From positions 61,961 to 125,960 of the forward strand of contig JAIWZP010000072.1 of NCBI GenBank assembly GCA_025201375.1: a DNA stretch of 64,000 bases. Reading direction: 5' to 3'. Position numbers and translations under genes: made by a program. Each line of letters starts with the position of its first letter. Positions within the stretch are counted from its first letter, which is position 1. This document shows positions 22,817 to 34,794 of the stretch, piece by piece. The notes under the pieces are model-generated. The model searched no databases. It was not told the DNA's origin and saw nothing but the letters and a program-made list of their open reading frames with translations. This stretch comes from Gongronella butleri. Its lineage: Eukaryota > Mucoromycota > Mucoromycetes > Mucorales > Cunninghamellaceae.

Positions 22817-23849
22817 TTAATCCTTGGAATGGCGCTTGGACGTCTTTGTCGCCTTTGATGGTTTTGAATGCGTGGTCTTTTTGTTTTTGTTGCTTGTCTT
22901 GAGGCGTTTGCTTGCCTCTTGAAATTGGTCCTCGGAAGGCTCGTCGTTCTCGTCATTTGCAGGGCGTTTGCGCTTCTTGGACTGGTCGGCGGCGGCCCTG
23001 GCGGCAATATTGTCAATGATAGTGGTGAAATCGGCACGGCGCTGTGCTTGGCGCTGCATGATCAATGCCTGCAATGAGCTCTCTGCAGACGCGGAGTCAT
23101 CAGCTTGCTTTTTCGCTTGCTTTTTGCGCTTGCGTTCCTCCGTGTCGGCTTGGTGCTTCTCGGCCTCCTTGGCCTCCTTGGCTTCGGCCTGCTTGCGTCG
23201 TCGGTGCGCGGCTGCTGTCGTCGTCTTGGCAAGCTGAGGATATCGCTTGGCCACATCCGCACCCAAACGTTCCTGAAGAATCGCCACAAACTTTTCCGCA
23301 TCGTCCGCAGTGCTCAACATGATGTTCGCCAGCATCCGGTCCATATTGCCGTTGAACGCCTCAAAGTACTTTAACACGTCGTTCGCCTCCTCCTCGGAAC
23401 CTGGATTTTTTTTAAAAAAAAAATAATGAATTGAGCGAATTGGCCCGGCAAATTAGACCCAATTGGTCCCCTTTACCTCGGTATTTCAAAGAGTGCGCAG
23501 CAATGGTCTCGGCATTCACCTCGCCACTAAACAGATCGCGGAAATACGCATCCCACGACGCCGCGTCCTTGTCGTCTTGCAGCCACGCCTCGCCCTCGAG
23601 GCTACCAGTGCGGTCGTATCTCTGCTTCTTTTGCTCATCCTTGAGAATCGAGTACGCAAGGCCGATCAGCTGGAATTGTTGCTTGGCCGCCTCCATTTCC
23701 GTGTCGCTAGCATCCGCCTGTTGCTTGTCGGGATGGAATTTGAGCGCAAGACGACGATACGCCTTTTTGATCGCGCTTGCATCCGCCTCCTTGTCAATCT
23801 CAAGCACACTGTACAGCGTCTTGCCCTTGGGAAGCTCCAGACCAGGCAT
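22817..23849 (-). CDS. DnaJ-domain protein, DNAJC9-like
   Basis: J-domain co-chaperone, probably nuclear. Exons 23849-23477 and 23400-22817 give 318 residues. The J domain opens at about residue 10 (KTLYSVLEIDKEADASAIKKAYR) and has the HPD motif in LALKFHPDKQ, essential for stimulating Hsp70. After it, SWDAYFRDLFSGEVNAETI and the DVLKYFEAFNGNMDRMLANIM block match the DNAJC9 region between J domain and tail, which in animals handles histones H3-H4. The C-terminal third is highly charged, with a coiled-coil run and several basic clusters (KKRKRP, KRLKTSNKNKK) that look like nuclear localisation signals. DNAJC9 orthology is an inference from this layout. Confidence 0.9.
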
Positions 23850-26015
23850 CGTAACAAGAGAAAAAAGCGAGAAAAAAGGGGGAAAAAGACAAAGAAAATG
23901 GGAAAAAGAAGCAAAAAAAGGGCGGAGCGCAAATCACGCTTTTTTTATTTTTTTTTTTTCTCTCTCGTGTGGGCGCAGCGCGTTTGTTACTGGCCCGGTC
24001 GGCCAATCAGCACTGCGCGAGCGCCGCAAACAATGAGATTTTGTTGCCCTTGGCAGCTAAATCAGGCACAATTCGTTGCAAGGGTCGCCGATCCCTTCTC
24101 CAATTAAAAGAGGACGTCTGCCTCCTTTTCCATTTCATTGTTGGCCCACTTGCACACTGTCCAATGCATGGTCAGGCTTGAATTTTGGACTATTTTCCTA
24201 TTTTTTATTGATTTCTTCTTTTTTGACTCCCTTCCAATACATGTCCCGGCCGCCAGGTGCGTGCATAAAATGACAAGCGAGCAATGGCGCGTGAACAGGA
24301 AAAAAAATCAGCGCGATTGAATCACGAGAATGAGAAATTGCCTTGACATGATGCTATTTTCACGAAAAGCGTGGCCTGTACACCCTCTTACTGGACAATT
24401 GTAGCGGCAACACGTTCAAGAAACGCAGAAAAAGTGTCGCTTGCCAACAAGGCATCAAGTCAAGCGCTCAGGTACCTCCTGGCTCGCGACGAAACCAAAA
24501 TGGACCCATTTCGCCGTTTTCCGCGGGAGTACCATGGGGTGGCCAAAAAATGGGATTTCGAGGTACGCCAATGGCGCCCAAACCGATATCCCATGGTGGA
24601 AGTCATGCCATTTCCACCAAAAATGCAAGAAAAAAGGGGGTTTAAAAGGAAGGGTGCCGCGCAAAACGCGCTTTTTGAGTTTTATGGCCATGTTTTCAAA
24701 TCGCTCGTTCACGACGACAACGCATCGCATCGGCGTAATTTTTGCACCCCGCGTGGAGAATCACCCAAAGACATCCATGGATGAGCGGTAGGCATAGCGG
24801 CTTGCTATGAGAATGTGGAGAAAAGGCGATCCGCGTCGGGGCCCGAATTGAGCCATAATCAGACGCGTCGCGCTGCGCGCCACAGCCCGCGGACGCGAAC
24901 TTTAAGCTCATAGATTTTGTGCACGGGCACCAGGACATGACCATGGACGCGTCAAAACGATGCCATTGCGCCGTGCCACCGAAAGCCATGCATCCAAAGT
25001 TAAGCCTGCAAATGCGCATTGCTCAGAAACGCGCTGTTTTACCCCGCACTTTTTTCGGCTCTCTGCCACTCTTGCGAATGGAGATACATGCTGGATGAGT
25101 TTGGTGCAAATCCACGGACCTCGATTTTGGAATCCTCGTCGGCGCCTCGATTTCCCCTATTTTCAAATGCGCGACAACTTGCTCCCCTGGGCATTTGCAG
25201 CCACGAAATTAGACTCCTTCGACGCGTCTCGTTGCGCTCTTTCGAATGCGCCATGATTTAATCCGTGAATATGGTTTGAAGATGAAGATCAATTATAAAA
25301 AATGCCAAAAAACAACTCTACAGGGGCATCTTGCTCTTTGCTGTGCCGACTTGATTGCAAATGAAGGGCAATCGACCTAGGCAGATGTCATCCTATGATG
25401 CCGTGTTGTCGCGTCATACTGATGTCCACGCGTCGAAAAAAGCGCAAAAGGTATCATTGTTCGCGCTAATCGGCGTTGTAACGTGCCAAGATGACCACAA
25501 AAGCATCCTGGAACACTTGTATCTGTTCTGTTGCTTTTGCGTCGCTCGTTCATTTTGGAAAAGTTGGATTTCTCGATTTTATGATTTCCATCACGCAAAA
25601 CGAGCCTTTTTATTATTATTTTTTCAAAATTCGCAAAACGGCGCATCGCATCGCTCCAGACGACTTTTTTTTTGAGGCAGCCGCACGTGCTGTGTCAAGA
25701 CGAAAAAAAAAAGGTAGCTGCGAGCGTCGCATGTTGGATGGAGAGAATCGACGCTGCACAAAAAACGGCGCCCTTGTGAAAAAGCGGTTCTCATTTTCCC
25801 TCCCCGATCAATGCACCAGTTCATTCAGAGGAACAGCCTCGCGTGAGAATGAGTTTTGTGCTGTCGGTGCTGGAAGTGGGAGTGTTTTCCTTTTTTTTTT
25901 TTTTTTTATGTCCATGTCGCCTTGAGCGGAATTGAACGGATTTCTTTCTCCATTGCCATTTTTTTTTTTCGTTGTTTACTCTCACATCCCAAGGGCCGCT
26001 GTATCGTAACACGCG
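23850..26015. other. Long spacer without a recognised gene
   Basis: No family resemblance on either strand. The best frame is 137 codons (+, 24371-24784); it lacks recognisable domains and shows no splice-supported extension. Bases 25860-25980 are T-rich and lead into the next gene. GACGCGTC-type strings recur (24860, 24946, 25219, 25430). Confidence 0.4.
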
Positions 26016-27098
26016 ATGGATTTGCATCGAGACTCTGGTGGTGTGATCATGGTGCCTGTGGAGCTGATGACGATGATCCTGCGCCTCGTGGACCGTGCGA
26101 CGCTTCTTCAGATTCGGGGCTGCTCCGTCAAGCTGCGCGTTCTTGCGACGCCCATGGTATTTGACAAGCTGTACGCCGAGTTTTTCCGCCCTACGCAGCG
26201 TGCTGACCATGATTTCAAGACATTCAAGCGGTTCTGGCTTTGCCACGGTCGTGCGACGCGCATGCTGAATGCGTCCCGTCGTGTGCTGCGGCCAATGATC
26301 CGTTCCATTACCATTGGCACAGACCGCATCAATCGATCGCACATGGTCGACTTGTTGGCCAATTGCCACCAAGTCACGCACGTTGGCCTGATCATCTATG
26401 GCTCCGGCAGCAGCAACGTGTCTGCGCGCATCACCGAGGTCATGGCGCTCGTCGTCACCACCGAACGCATCGAAGGCGTCACCTTCATCGGCCACTTGAA
26501 CCGCATCCACGCCTACATGACCCGCATCCAAGGCCGCCACACCATCCGCCACTTGACCATCACGCACCCCACCACCCAGCCCTTTGTCTCCTCCATGGGC
26601 GATCCCATCCACACAATGACTCGCCTCACGCCGGAAATCGTGCCATTGCTATCGTCCATCACCATGGACGTGGGCCAATTTGACCATTTTCGGGGCTTTC
26701 GCACCCGTGTGCCGCATCGCCCCGACAATGACCAGCACGCCTGCCTCCATTGTGCGAATCCGCTGCTCACCATCGAGCGCGTGTCCTTTGGCGTCGCACG
26801 CACACCGCAAGATCCACGCATGAAATTCGCCCCCTTGATCGCCTACGTGTGTGTCAAGTTTCCACGCACGCGCACCTTGGAATTCCACATCGGCACCTAT
26901 CACGAGCACCCCTTGCCCGACCACGACCACTCGGAACTCAATCTGCTCGAACGGCCCCTCAATTACTTGCCGTCACTCACCCTCATTGAGATCAACCACC
27001 CCGCCGTCCTCGAAATTCTCCCCGTCCTGCGTGAATTCCACCTCGCTGGCCCTAATGCCCCCCGACGCATCACCGTCAAACACGACGCGCCTCACTGA
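26016..27098 (+). CDS. F-box-like protein, single exon
   Basis: A 360-residue intronless frame. The first 60 residues (VPVELMTMILRLVDRATLLQIRGCSVKLRVLATPMVFDKLY) fit an F-box-like helix bundle: V/LP-x-E-L/I, then V/L helix, then L-x-x-R-x-C. The rest has strand-helix spacing and repeated short hydrophobic blocks (RSITIG, VTHVGLIIYG, IEGVTFIG, IRHLTIT, LEFHIGTY). This is the pattern of leucine-rich or F-box substrate-recognition proteins common in Mucorales. It would act as a substrate adaptor of an SCF ubiquitin ligase; that is inference. Lack of introns contrasts with all neighbours and fits recent family expansion. The second methionine (residue 12) could also be the start. Confidence 0.72.
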   Translation: MDLHRDSGGVIMVPVELMTMILRLVDRATLLQIRGCSVKLRVLATPMVFDKLYAEFFRPTQRADHDFKTFKRFWLCHGRATRMLNASRRVLRPMIRSITIGTDRINRSHMVDLLANCHQVTHVGLIIYGSGSSNVSARITEVMALVVTTERIEGVTFIGHLNRIHAYMTRIQGRHTIRHLTITHPTTQPFVSSMGDPIHTMTRLTPEIVPLLSSITMDVGQFDHFRGFRTRVPHRPDNDQHACLHCANPLLTIERVSFGVARTPQDPRMKFAPLIAYVCVKFPRTRTLEFHIGTYHEHPLPDHDHSELNLLERPLNYLPSLTLIEINHPAVLEILPVLREFHLAGPNAPRRITVKHDAPH

Positions 27099-30000
27099 TC
27101 GCGCAACTTTGAGCATCACAAATCCTAGGGAAAAATAAAAAAGGCAGGCCAAAAAGCCAAATTCATGAAAAATTAAAATTGAGAAGAGAGGGGGGGAAAA
27201 GATTATTGTACCAATGGATTCCACGCTTGCTCGTTCGAATGAGCCCACCCGCGAGGCGCTGCGAGCATTGGATGCCGCGCAATGACCATTTTCAAAAATC
27301 ACGGATTTTCCAAGGGGTACAGTCGACCATCCGGAAAATGGTGAAATTCAAGTCGTCAGATCGCCACGCCATTCAACCACATGGCAATCACATCTCATTC
27401 ACCGACGAAATCAAATGAAAACCAGGGGTCCATTGGCTAGTTTTGGCGAATGAGGCGTTTTAGGCTTTATTTTCGACTCAAGGGTGTCTTAACGAGGAAG
27501 ACCTGTATCGCCGAGAAAATGGCACCATCAAAAAGAGCATGGCTCGCTGCGTACGTGGACATGGATGATCGGTGAAAAAAGTGATTTTTTGGTATTTTAT
27601 CACGGTTTGAACATCATATATATTTTTCGGCGCGCGAAAAAGCGCGTCAAGCGTCGAATGTCACGTGTCTGTTCCTTTTCAAATCCATGCATCTGGCGTC
27701 CCTCTTGCTAATGGACGCGTCAGCGCGGGCTTACGAGCGCGTTTTTCCCGCGCAATTTGCGGTTGGAATAAAATCTAAAATCGCCCATTGCTCGTCAACG
27801 ACCAAACGGATCCGCTCGTTCTGGGCATTTTCCGTGGTTTCTCCGTGCGATGCTTCTTGTGTGTAAGTTTGGGGGCAGTCTGCGGAACCAACTTGGTCAT
27901 TTCTTCTTGGCTCCTCAAAACTGCTCATTTTTAAAATTGGACGTAGCGCGCGCCCCAGGGCCTTTTGACAGCGGCACGTTCCATTATACTCGGGGTTTCA
28001 ATCTCAGCAGTTCACGGTGTGATGTGGTTTGCAGCGCTGCTGTGTCTGGTTTTGCCAGCTGCATCACCTTTTTGCCAAAATTAGCAATTTAAAAGATCAT
28101 CTCTTGACACAACGTGTCCAAATGGTTCCAAAATCATAAGAGATAAGGGAGACGCGATGGGGTTCCAGACGGCGTCCTCGATCCGAGAAAAAAGAACTTT
28201 TTGCAAGGGCATGTCGCCCATTGCCGTCCCATTTCCTTAAAATTGCACTTGACACGCAGAATTCAGCATCATTGTTTCAGATCACGACTCCCCAAAAACA
28301 CGCGTCTGGTCACGCTCTTGCAAGTGACATTTAAAAGTGTGTGTCTGTGGCGTGTTTACACCGAGCGAGACGCGATCAAAAACATTTGTAAACAAGGTTT
28401 CACCCGCCCATTTTCTTTTTTTTATTGTTTTGATCACGCTCAACCTTCATTGATCCGGCTTCCATCAGTGAGTGGCTACCCTGAGCGTGTCATGATGTGG
28501 CGTTGGAGAATGCAACACATGATGCAGTGGAGAAAATGAGTGAAAAGCCCGCTTTTTTTTTTTTATCATAACAGAGCCGTGGATGCGCCCACGGTGGCGT
28601 GTGAGCCACCCAGAAAGGTACCTGTATCACGACACGCTTTTGCATGCACGTTTTTCTTTGGGCAATGGCCATTGGCCCCCCTGGCCAAGATTGCAAATGA
28701 ACGCGTGTTGTCCTGTTTTTGTTTTTTTTTTGTGTTTCGGGCTGAAATTGAAAGCTGGCAGGCTCGCTCCGCCCCTCACTCCCCCCCCCCATGTGAAAAG
28801 AGGAAAGAGCCCAAAAAAAGCGGCTTGATGTTTAAGGCAGGTGCGCGTGCGACTATAATTAGTGGCCTGGCCAGGCTTGCTCTGTCCGACCCTCATCGCG
28901 CGTGTCGTCACGCACAAATGCGCAGCACGGCGCTCAAAGCTGAATTGGCGCCTGTTGTACCCGATCAACTGGTCCTACATAAATTGCGCATGGATGCGAT
29001 GACGGGCCATTCGCTTCTCATCTTTCTATTGTTAATTGAAAAAGGGGATGCAGAAAAAAAAAAATACGAATTGGCCCGCAACGGTCGGCGCAAATAGCTC
29101 GTTTTTGACCATAAGGTCATCTGATGTCGTGCCACGGACCATTGCACGTTAGACACATAATCAAAAATCAAGGTTCAAGATGCAAGGCACCACCAAAACC
29201 GATTGTGTGAAAATGAGTCTCCTTTTTTTTTCTTCTTCGGTGATTCGGTATGGGACGTGCTTACGTCGTCAGCATTGGGGGTGCAGCCAAGGCTGACCCT
29301 CCCCCTCCCCCTAGGTTGCTGTCGCTTCTCGTCGTCAGCAAGGCAAATCCATTCGCTGCAACAGCAAAACAGCCATTTCCAACCTACTAATCTCACCAAC
29401 GTCTAACAGGCAAAGGTGTGTGCCTGCAGATAACAGGGGAACGAGATTGGGCTTGGCGTCCGCGCCCATTGTGGCGCGTGGCAAACGCAAGTCAATAACA
29501 AACATGGCCGAATGACCAGCGCACATGGCATTGTTAAAAAAAAAAAAAAGGATGACGGGGGCTCATGTTTCATGCCCCATGCGGCTGATTGGCGTACCTG
29601 TCTGTTGCCCCATACTTGAATGCTTTTGCCATCTTGATGATCATGGTGGAGGGCCATGGCAAAAAGGGCCAGGATGCCGATTTTTTTTTCTGGGTGTTGT
29701 GTGTGTGTGTGTGTTTCTTTTTTTTTTGACGCGGGCAAAAAGCGGCCAACCTTGTTTTTTATTTTTCCTTGTTTCGTCCATCGGGCACGTTCCCCCATGG
29801 AGCAAGCAATTGCTACTCTAGGTATGTGCCGCAAAAAGCTTGCGCGAACGGCAACAATTGCGCGCACCTTCTTTCTAGAACGAAAGGGTTAAAAATAGTT
29901 TGGCGCGAAAAAGCCTTTTTCATCGCCTTTAAAATGTAGCCAATGATACGCGACGTGCCGGCTGGCGAGGGGGCTTTGTCGCAGCAATGGAGCCTGGCTT

Positions 30001-31254
30001 TTATTTTTTTTGTTTTGTTTCGAGAGCAAGATGAGAAAAAGTGTTTGAGATGGAAATGGAAATGGAAAAAAAATGGAGTAGATGAGCCCACGCGAAGCAG
30101 GCTTGGCACCGCTCCATTTGACGCGCGTCGATCTCAAACAAGAGGGGATCTCCATTTTATTTCTTGCCCCTTTTTTTGCCGTTGCCCCCAATGGCATCTC
30201 TTTTTTTTTCGTACCAATTGCTTCCCCCCTCTCTTCCTCCACGTAGCCCGTGCCCTCGCGCTGGAGTGACGATAATGCTTGCTGGGTTTGCGGGCAATTT
30301 TTTTTTTGGTTTGTTCTTTGGGAACAACCCAAATCCGGGAATATCCAAGAGCGCAAGCAATGTTACACCAGTCCACAGCGTCCTGTGGAAGCCCGCTTCT
30401 TCGCTTTTTGAAGCCAAGCAAGCGCCCAAATTAATATAGAAGGTTGCGTGATCAATTTATTTCCGCCCGACAAAAGGGTAAAAATAGGCCATCCTGTTTT
30501 TGCAACCAAAGGGTAACAATCATACGACCGACAACGCGAAACAATAGAAACCTTGGAAAACAAAGATGACATGCGTGCCTCACAACGGAAAAAGAAAGAG
30601 CAATTGGGTGCGGGGCCGAAATCGCAGATTGGAAAGTCAGGGTCAAAAGATGGAGAGAGTAAAAAAAAATAGAGAAATCATCCTTTTTTCGTTTTTGGGT
30701 GAGCGAGGCGCAAAAGTGGGGCAATTGCACATACCCGGGAGACTCAGCCCATTGGCAAGACCTCACACGACCCCCTCCTTGCTGTGCCTGGTAATTCACG
30801 CCGTTTTGCTCCCTGTCTGGAAAGGGCAGCAAAGCAGTGTAACTCCAACTCTCATTTCTCCCATTTTTGTGTCTCCGTGTTTCCCTTTTTCTGTCATGAC
30901 AGGTGTGCTCTCCTCCCATTTTGGGCGCATTGTACAACGGATGATCCCTCATCATCATCAAAAGAGTAAAAATAAACTTTCTTTTTTTGCCCTCAGATCC
31001 AAGCGCCCCTTCTTTTTACAACATGTTTTTGGTTCCAAATTTTTTTTTTCTTGGGGGGAGACATTGGCCCGGCATCGGGATGACCGAGTTGACAGTGGGT
31101 GGGTGGTGAGCCCTGGATTTTTTTTTTTTTTTTGTGTTTTTTCTTATAAAAGGAACACCTTTGCCTGGTTTCCCCTCTTCGTATCCGATCGTTCTTTCTT
31201 TTCTTTTCACTTCTCCCCCTTTTTTTTCTTCTGCTTGTTTTTTTTTTTGCGGTC
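27099..31254. other. 4-kb spacer with a decayed repeat unit
   Basis: No gene is recognised. Bases about 27350-27960 are a diverged relative of the upstream block found twice in the 40.7-47.8 kb tandem duplication. The rest (28.0-31.2 kb) has long T and A homopolymers, a short (GT)n run at about 29697-29713 and many frames that end at low-complexity sequence. The last 150 bp are the T/C-rich leader of the CotH-like gene. Confidence 0.5.
27350..27960. repeat. Diverged third copy of the 40.7-47.8 kb unit's distal part
   Basis: Collinear with 43420-43950 and 46930-47460: GCCACGCCATTC, AGGGGTC, AAAGAGCATG-CT-GCTG, CGCGTTTTTCCCGCGCAATT, CCCATTGCTCGTCA and TGGTTTCTCC in the same order and spacing. 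Divergence is much greater than between the two tandem copies. Confidence 0.65.
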
Positions 31255-33736
31255 ATGAAGTGGTTTACAGTTGGATCCATGCTGACCATGGCGGTGTCCC
31301 TGGTTCAGGCCGACGTTAATTACGCTGTCGTCGCGTTCCCGCCCAGCGGCGGCACGGTCGCCGTGTCTGTCGATGGCCAGACGCATCCATTGTCGGCCGA
31401 CAGCCAAGTGCCCAACCTTTTCAAGGGCACCGCGCCCAGCGGCTCGTCGTACCAATACGTTTTGAACAATCAGCCCGAAACGCCCAAGCGCACGCTTGCC
31501 AACGGCGCCTCCAGCACGGGCAATGAGTTCTTCAACCGCACCCACACCACCGTCGACGTGCCTAGCCTCCCCCAGGCCTACAACCCCGTCTATCCTCGTA
31601 AGTGGCACGCGTTTTTCTTTTTAATTTGCTGAGAAAACAGGCAAAAAAGGCTCAAGTCGGATCACAAACGGCACTCTGTTGGAGATGAACAATCCCCCCC
31701 TTTTTTTTGTTCATGATCGATTCAGATCAATTGAGTCAAAAGGGGCGCGGAGGGAGGGACAAAAGGGTGAAAAAAAAAAAGAATCGAGGGGCAACGCGCA
31801 ATAAAATATAGCGCGACGGGGCATAGTTGCTGAGCAAAAAGAATGACGAATTTTAATGGAATGGATTTATTAATTGCTCTTTTTTTTTCTTGCAGCCTTG
31901 TTCACCAACATGAACAAGTCCAACGAGGTGGCGACCATCATCCTCAATGTCAATCAATCGGCTTGGGATGCGTTGATCCAGGCGCCCACGCAGAAGCTCA
32001 AGGCCAATGTGTTCTCGTTTGCCTATGTCAGCAACCAGGAAGTGTACACGTTTGCCAACACGCCTAGCATCTCCACGTCTGGCCAATCCACCAAGGACTT
32101 TGCCAAGCAGTCGTATTCCATTGATTTCACTGACTACGTGCCCAAGGGTGGCAACAAGCCCTTGTTCTATGGCCGCACTGTTGTCAAGTTGCGAGCCGAG
32201 TCCACTGATCCCACGCAGGTGTAAGTGATCTCTTTTTTTTTGCCATTATTGTGGGTTGCACGAAAAATTGGTTTACGTGTGATGTTGTGTTGTTTTTTGC
32301 CCATTCTTGGTTGTTTTTTGTTTCCAAAACTGATTTGTTTACGTTTACGAATTTAGGCGCGAGAAGCTCTACTTGGATTGTCTTGCCGCTGCTGGCGCCA
32401 CTACCCTTTCAGGCAGCTTTGTGCGCTTGTTTGTCAACAATGAACCTTATGGTTTGTACACGCTGATGGACGACATCTCCACCCACACTGTTGACAATAT
32501 GCTCCACGGCGGCAATTGGTCTTATGCCGGCACTGGTAAAGCTTTTTTTTTTCGTCAAAACAACAAAAAGAATCAGGATCCGTCTCACTCTCTTTTTTTT
32601 TTTTTTTTACAGGTGTCACTTACAAGGGCAATGCTTTGTCTCCCACGCAAGAGGGCAATCTCATGTACTTGGGCGACGACCCCACCAAATACTCGCCTGA
32701 CTTGTACAAGCTCCAGGACACGGGCGAGGACCCCACTGCCAGCACGAAAAACAACACAATGACCAATCTCATTGATTTTACCAAACGTCTCAGCCAAATC
32801 AACCCTTCCACCATCACCGACGGCAACAATCAGCAACTCCTTGGCTTGTTGAACCCTCAAAACACCATGGTCGCTCTTGCCATGAACTTCCTTGCTGATT
32901 CTTGGGATGGCTGTAAGTCAAAAAATCAAAAAAAAAAAAACTCGCATTTTTCGCGCGCGCCGCATGACGCGTCTCTTTTTTTTTTGGATGCGCGTCCACG
33001 ATGGCTGACCAATGCGTTCTTTTTTTTTTTTTGGTTGTTTTTAGGGTGGTATCAAGCTAGCAACTACTACTTGAACCAGGATTTCATCACAAACGTGTGG
33101 ACCATTACGTCTTATGACTTTGACGAGACCTTTGGCAACGGCGCTGCTGCTGGCGCCGACTCGGTCGCCTACACCAACTACTCGCGCCCTGACTCTGCTG
33201 GCAAGCGCCCCTATGTTGACCTGTTCCTCAATTCGCCTTACTACAAGCCTCAATTCGAGGACATTCTCAAGACCATCACCAAGCGCTTCTTCAATCCTCG
33301 TGTCATTGGCCCCCGTCTCCAGGCCTGGGCCACGTTGCTCGAGGAGGATCTTGCCTGGGATTACTCGATCCCCGGCCACTCGCCCGGCACAAAGAACACC
33401 TTCACCGTCCAAGACGCCATCACCAACATGAACTCCACGGCCGCCAGCATGGAGGGCATCAACCAATGGGTCACCAACCGCGCCCAGGCGCTGACCCAGC
33501 AGCTCAGCTTCATCGATGCTGATGATTTGCCCCCTCTCGGTCCCTACACCGGCGGCAATGTCTTGACAACCAGCGGCCAGGTCGTCCCCAATGGCGGCAG
33601 TGCCAACCCCTCCGGCGGCAATGGCGGCAATGGCGGCAACGGCTCCAACGGTGGCAGGTCCGCGGCTTCCACGCTCATCACCAGCCCCGTCGCCATGCTG
33701 TCCACTCTGATCGTCTTGGCCTGGACAATGCTCTAA
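31255..33736 (+). CDS. CotH-family kinase-like cell-surface protein
   Basis: Member of the CotH (spore-coat protein H) family, an atypical protein-kinase fold common in Mucoromycota and bacterial spore coats. Five exons (31255-31597, 31896-32220, 32357-32535, 32613-32912, 33045-33736) give 612 residues. There is a signal peptide (MKWFTVGSMLTMAVSLVQA). Family blocks follow: VVKLRAESTDPTQVREKLYLDCL (about 210-230), NEPYGLYTLMDDISTHTVDN, LHGGNWSYAGTG, and YDFDETFGNG, the likely metal-binding acidic motif. The C-terminus is G/N/S-rich, then a hydrophobic tail (SPVAMLSTLIVLAWTML), as in GPI-anchored proteins, so it is probably on the plasma membrane or cell wall. Some Mucorales paralogues act as host-cell ligands; nothing here shows that this one does. 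Intron 1 is long (298 bp) for this window. Confidence 0.93.
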
Positions 33737-34794
33737 AGCCCTAATTAGACTTGTGACAAATTTTATTTTATCTCCATCTTTTTTTTAAACTACTCCCCAT
33801 GTTCAATCTTGTTGAGCTGCGGTGTACACCATCTCCCCCCTTCCCCCCCCCCCCACCCCTTACACCAAAGAGGACAGGCTCCACCCTTAGTTTCACCCCC
33901 TCGTCATTTGAACATCATCCAATTTTGCACTTTTTTCTTACCTGTGTACGACTATTCTGAATAAAATCACATTTGATCAATCATCGCATTATCAAAGAGC
34001 GCACGCACAGGGCCACACGCTTGTCGCAAGCATTATCTAGTCCAATTGCGCAGAGAAATATCAAAATCATAAAAATCAGCTGTGACACGCGTGTCGTCAC
34101 CTCCCTTCCTGCCCTCCTTGGCATCTGCTCCCCTCCTTTCCCTTTGCTTGACTATTCATTGCTGATGGATGTGGTCCTCGTCGCTCAATGGCCGTGTCTC
34201 CTTAGTTCATTGTCGCCGTTTCCAAGGATTCTGGAAGAAAAAATAAGGAGATGGCAAGGTCGCCGGGTAAAAAGGGGGACTCCAGGGGCACATACACGCA
34301 CACGCGCACACGCGCACACGCGCACTTACCCGGTAAATGAATCGCCCCTTGGCTTTCTTTCAGAGGTTCTCCTTGCGCCTAAAAGACAACAGGGATCCCG
34401 ACAAATGCACCTCGTCACTCGATGTCACGCCAGCTCACACCTGGTCAACTCCTTTTTTGCCGTGCTCCTTGCGAAAAAGACGCTCGCGCAATTTACGCGC
34501 GGCGTGAAAATGGCGTTTCTCGCCAAGACACCCAAAAAATGCGTTTTTGGCTGCCCCGTGCCTAATCTTCATCTTTTGATCCGCAGATCACACCTCTATA
34601 TTTACCCGTGCGTGTGTCAATTCCATGACCAGCGACAATAAAAAAAAAGTGGATGTGTGTCAATTCAGGGCAGAATGGATCATGCCCAATCAAAAGTCCG
34701 CTCACTTTTTGCCAGAGCCATTGATGAAAGCGGACCAATGCTCAGCCAGGTCGATATTTTCCCCTCTTTCCCTTTTTTTTTCTACCGTTGAATT
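33737..34794. other. Spacer between CotH-like gene and DUS2
   Basis: Contains C-rich tracts (33836-33860), a short ACACGCGC microsatellite at about 34291-34325, and the leader of DUS2. Open frames lack any domain. No RNA gene is seen. Confidence 0.45.

Noticed and set aside
24371..24784. 137-codon plus-strand frame
   Set aside because: No domain, no splice-supported extension, and competing frames of similar length on both strands.
28540..29097. 185-codon plus-strand frame in the long spacer
   Set aside because: It runs through homopolymer tracts and has no family resemblance; the composition looks random.
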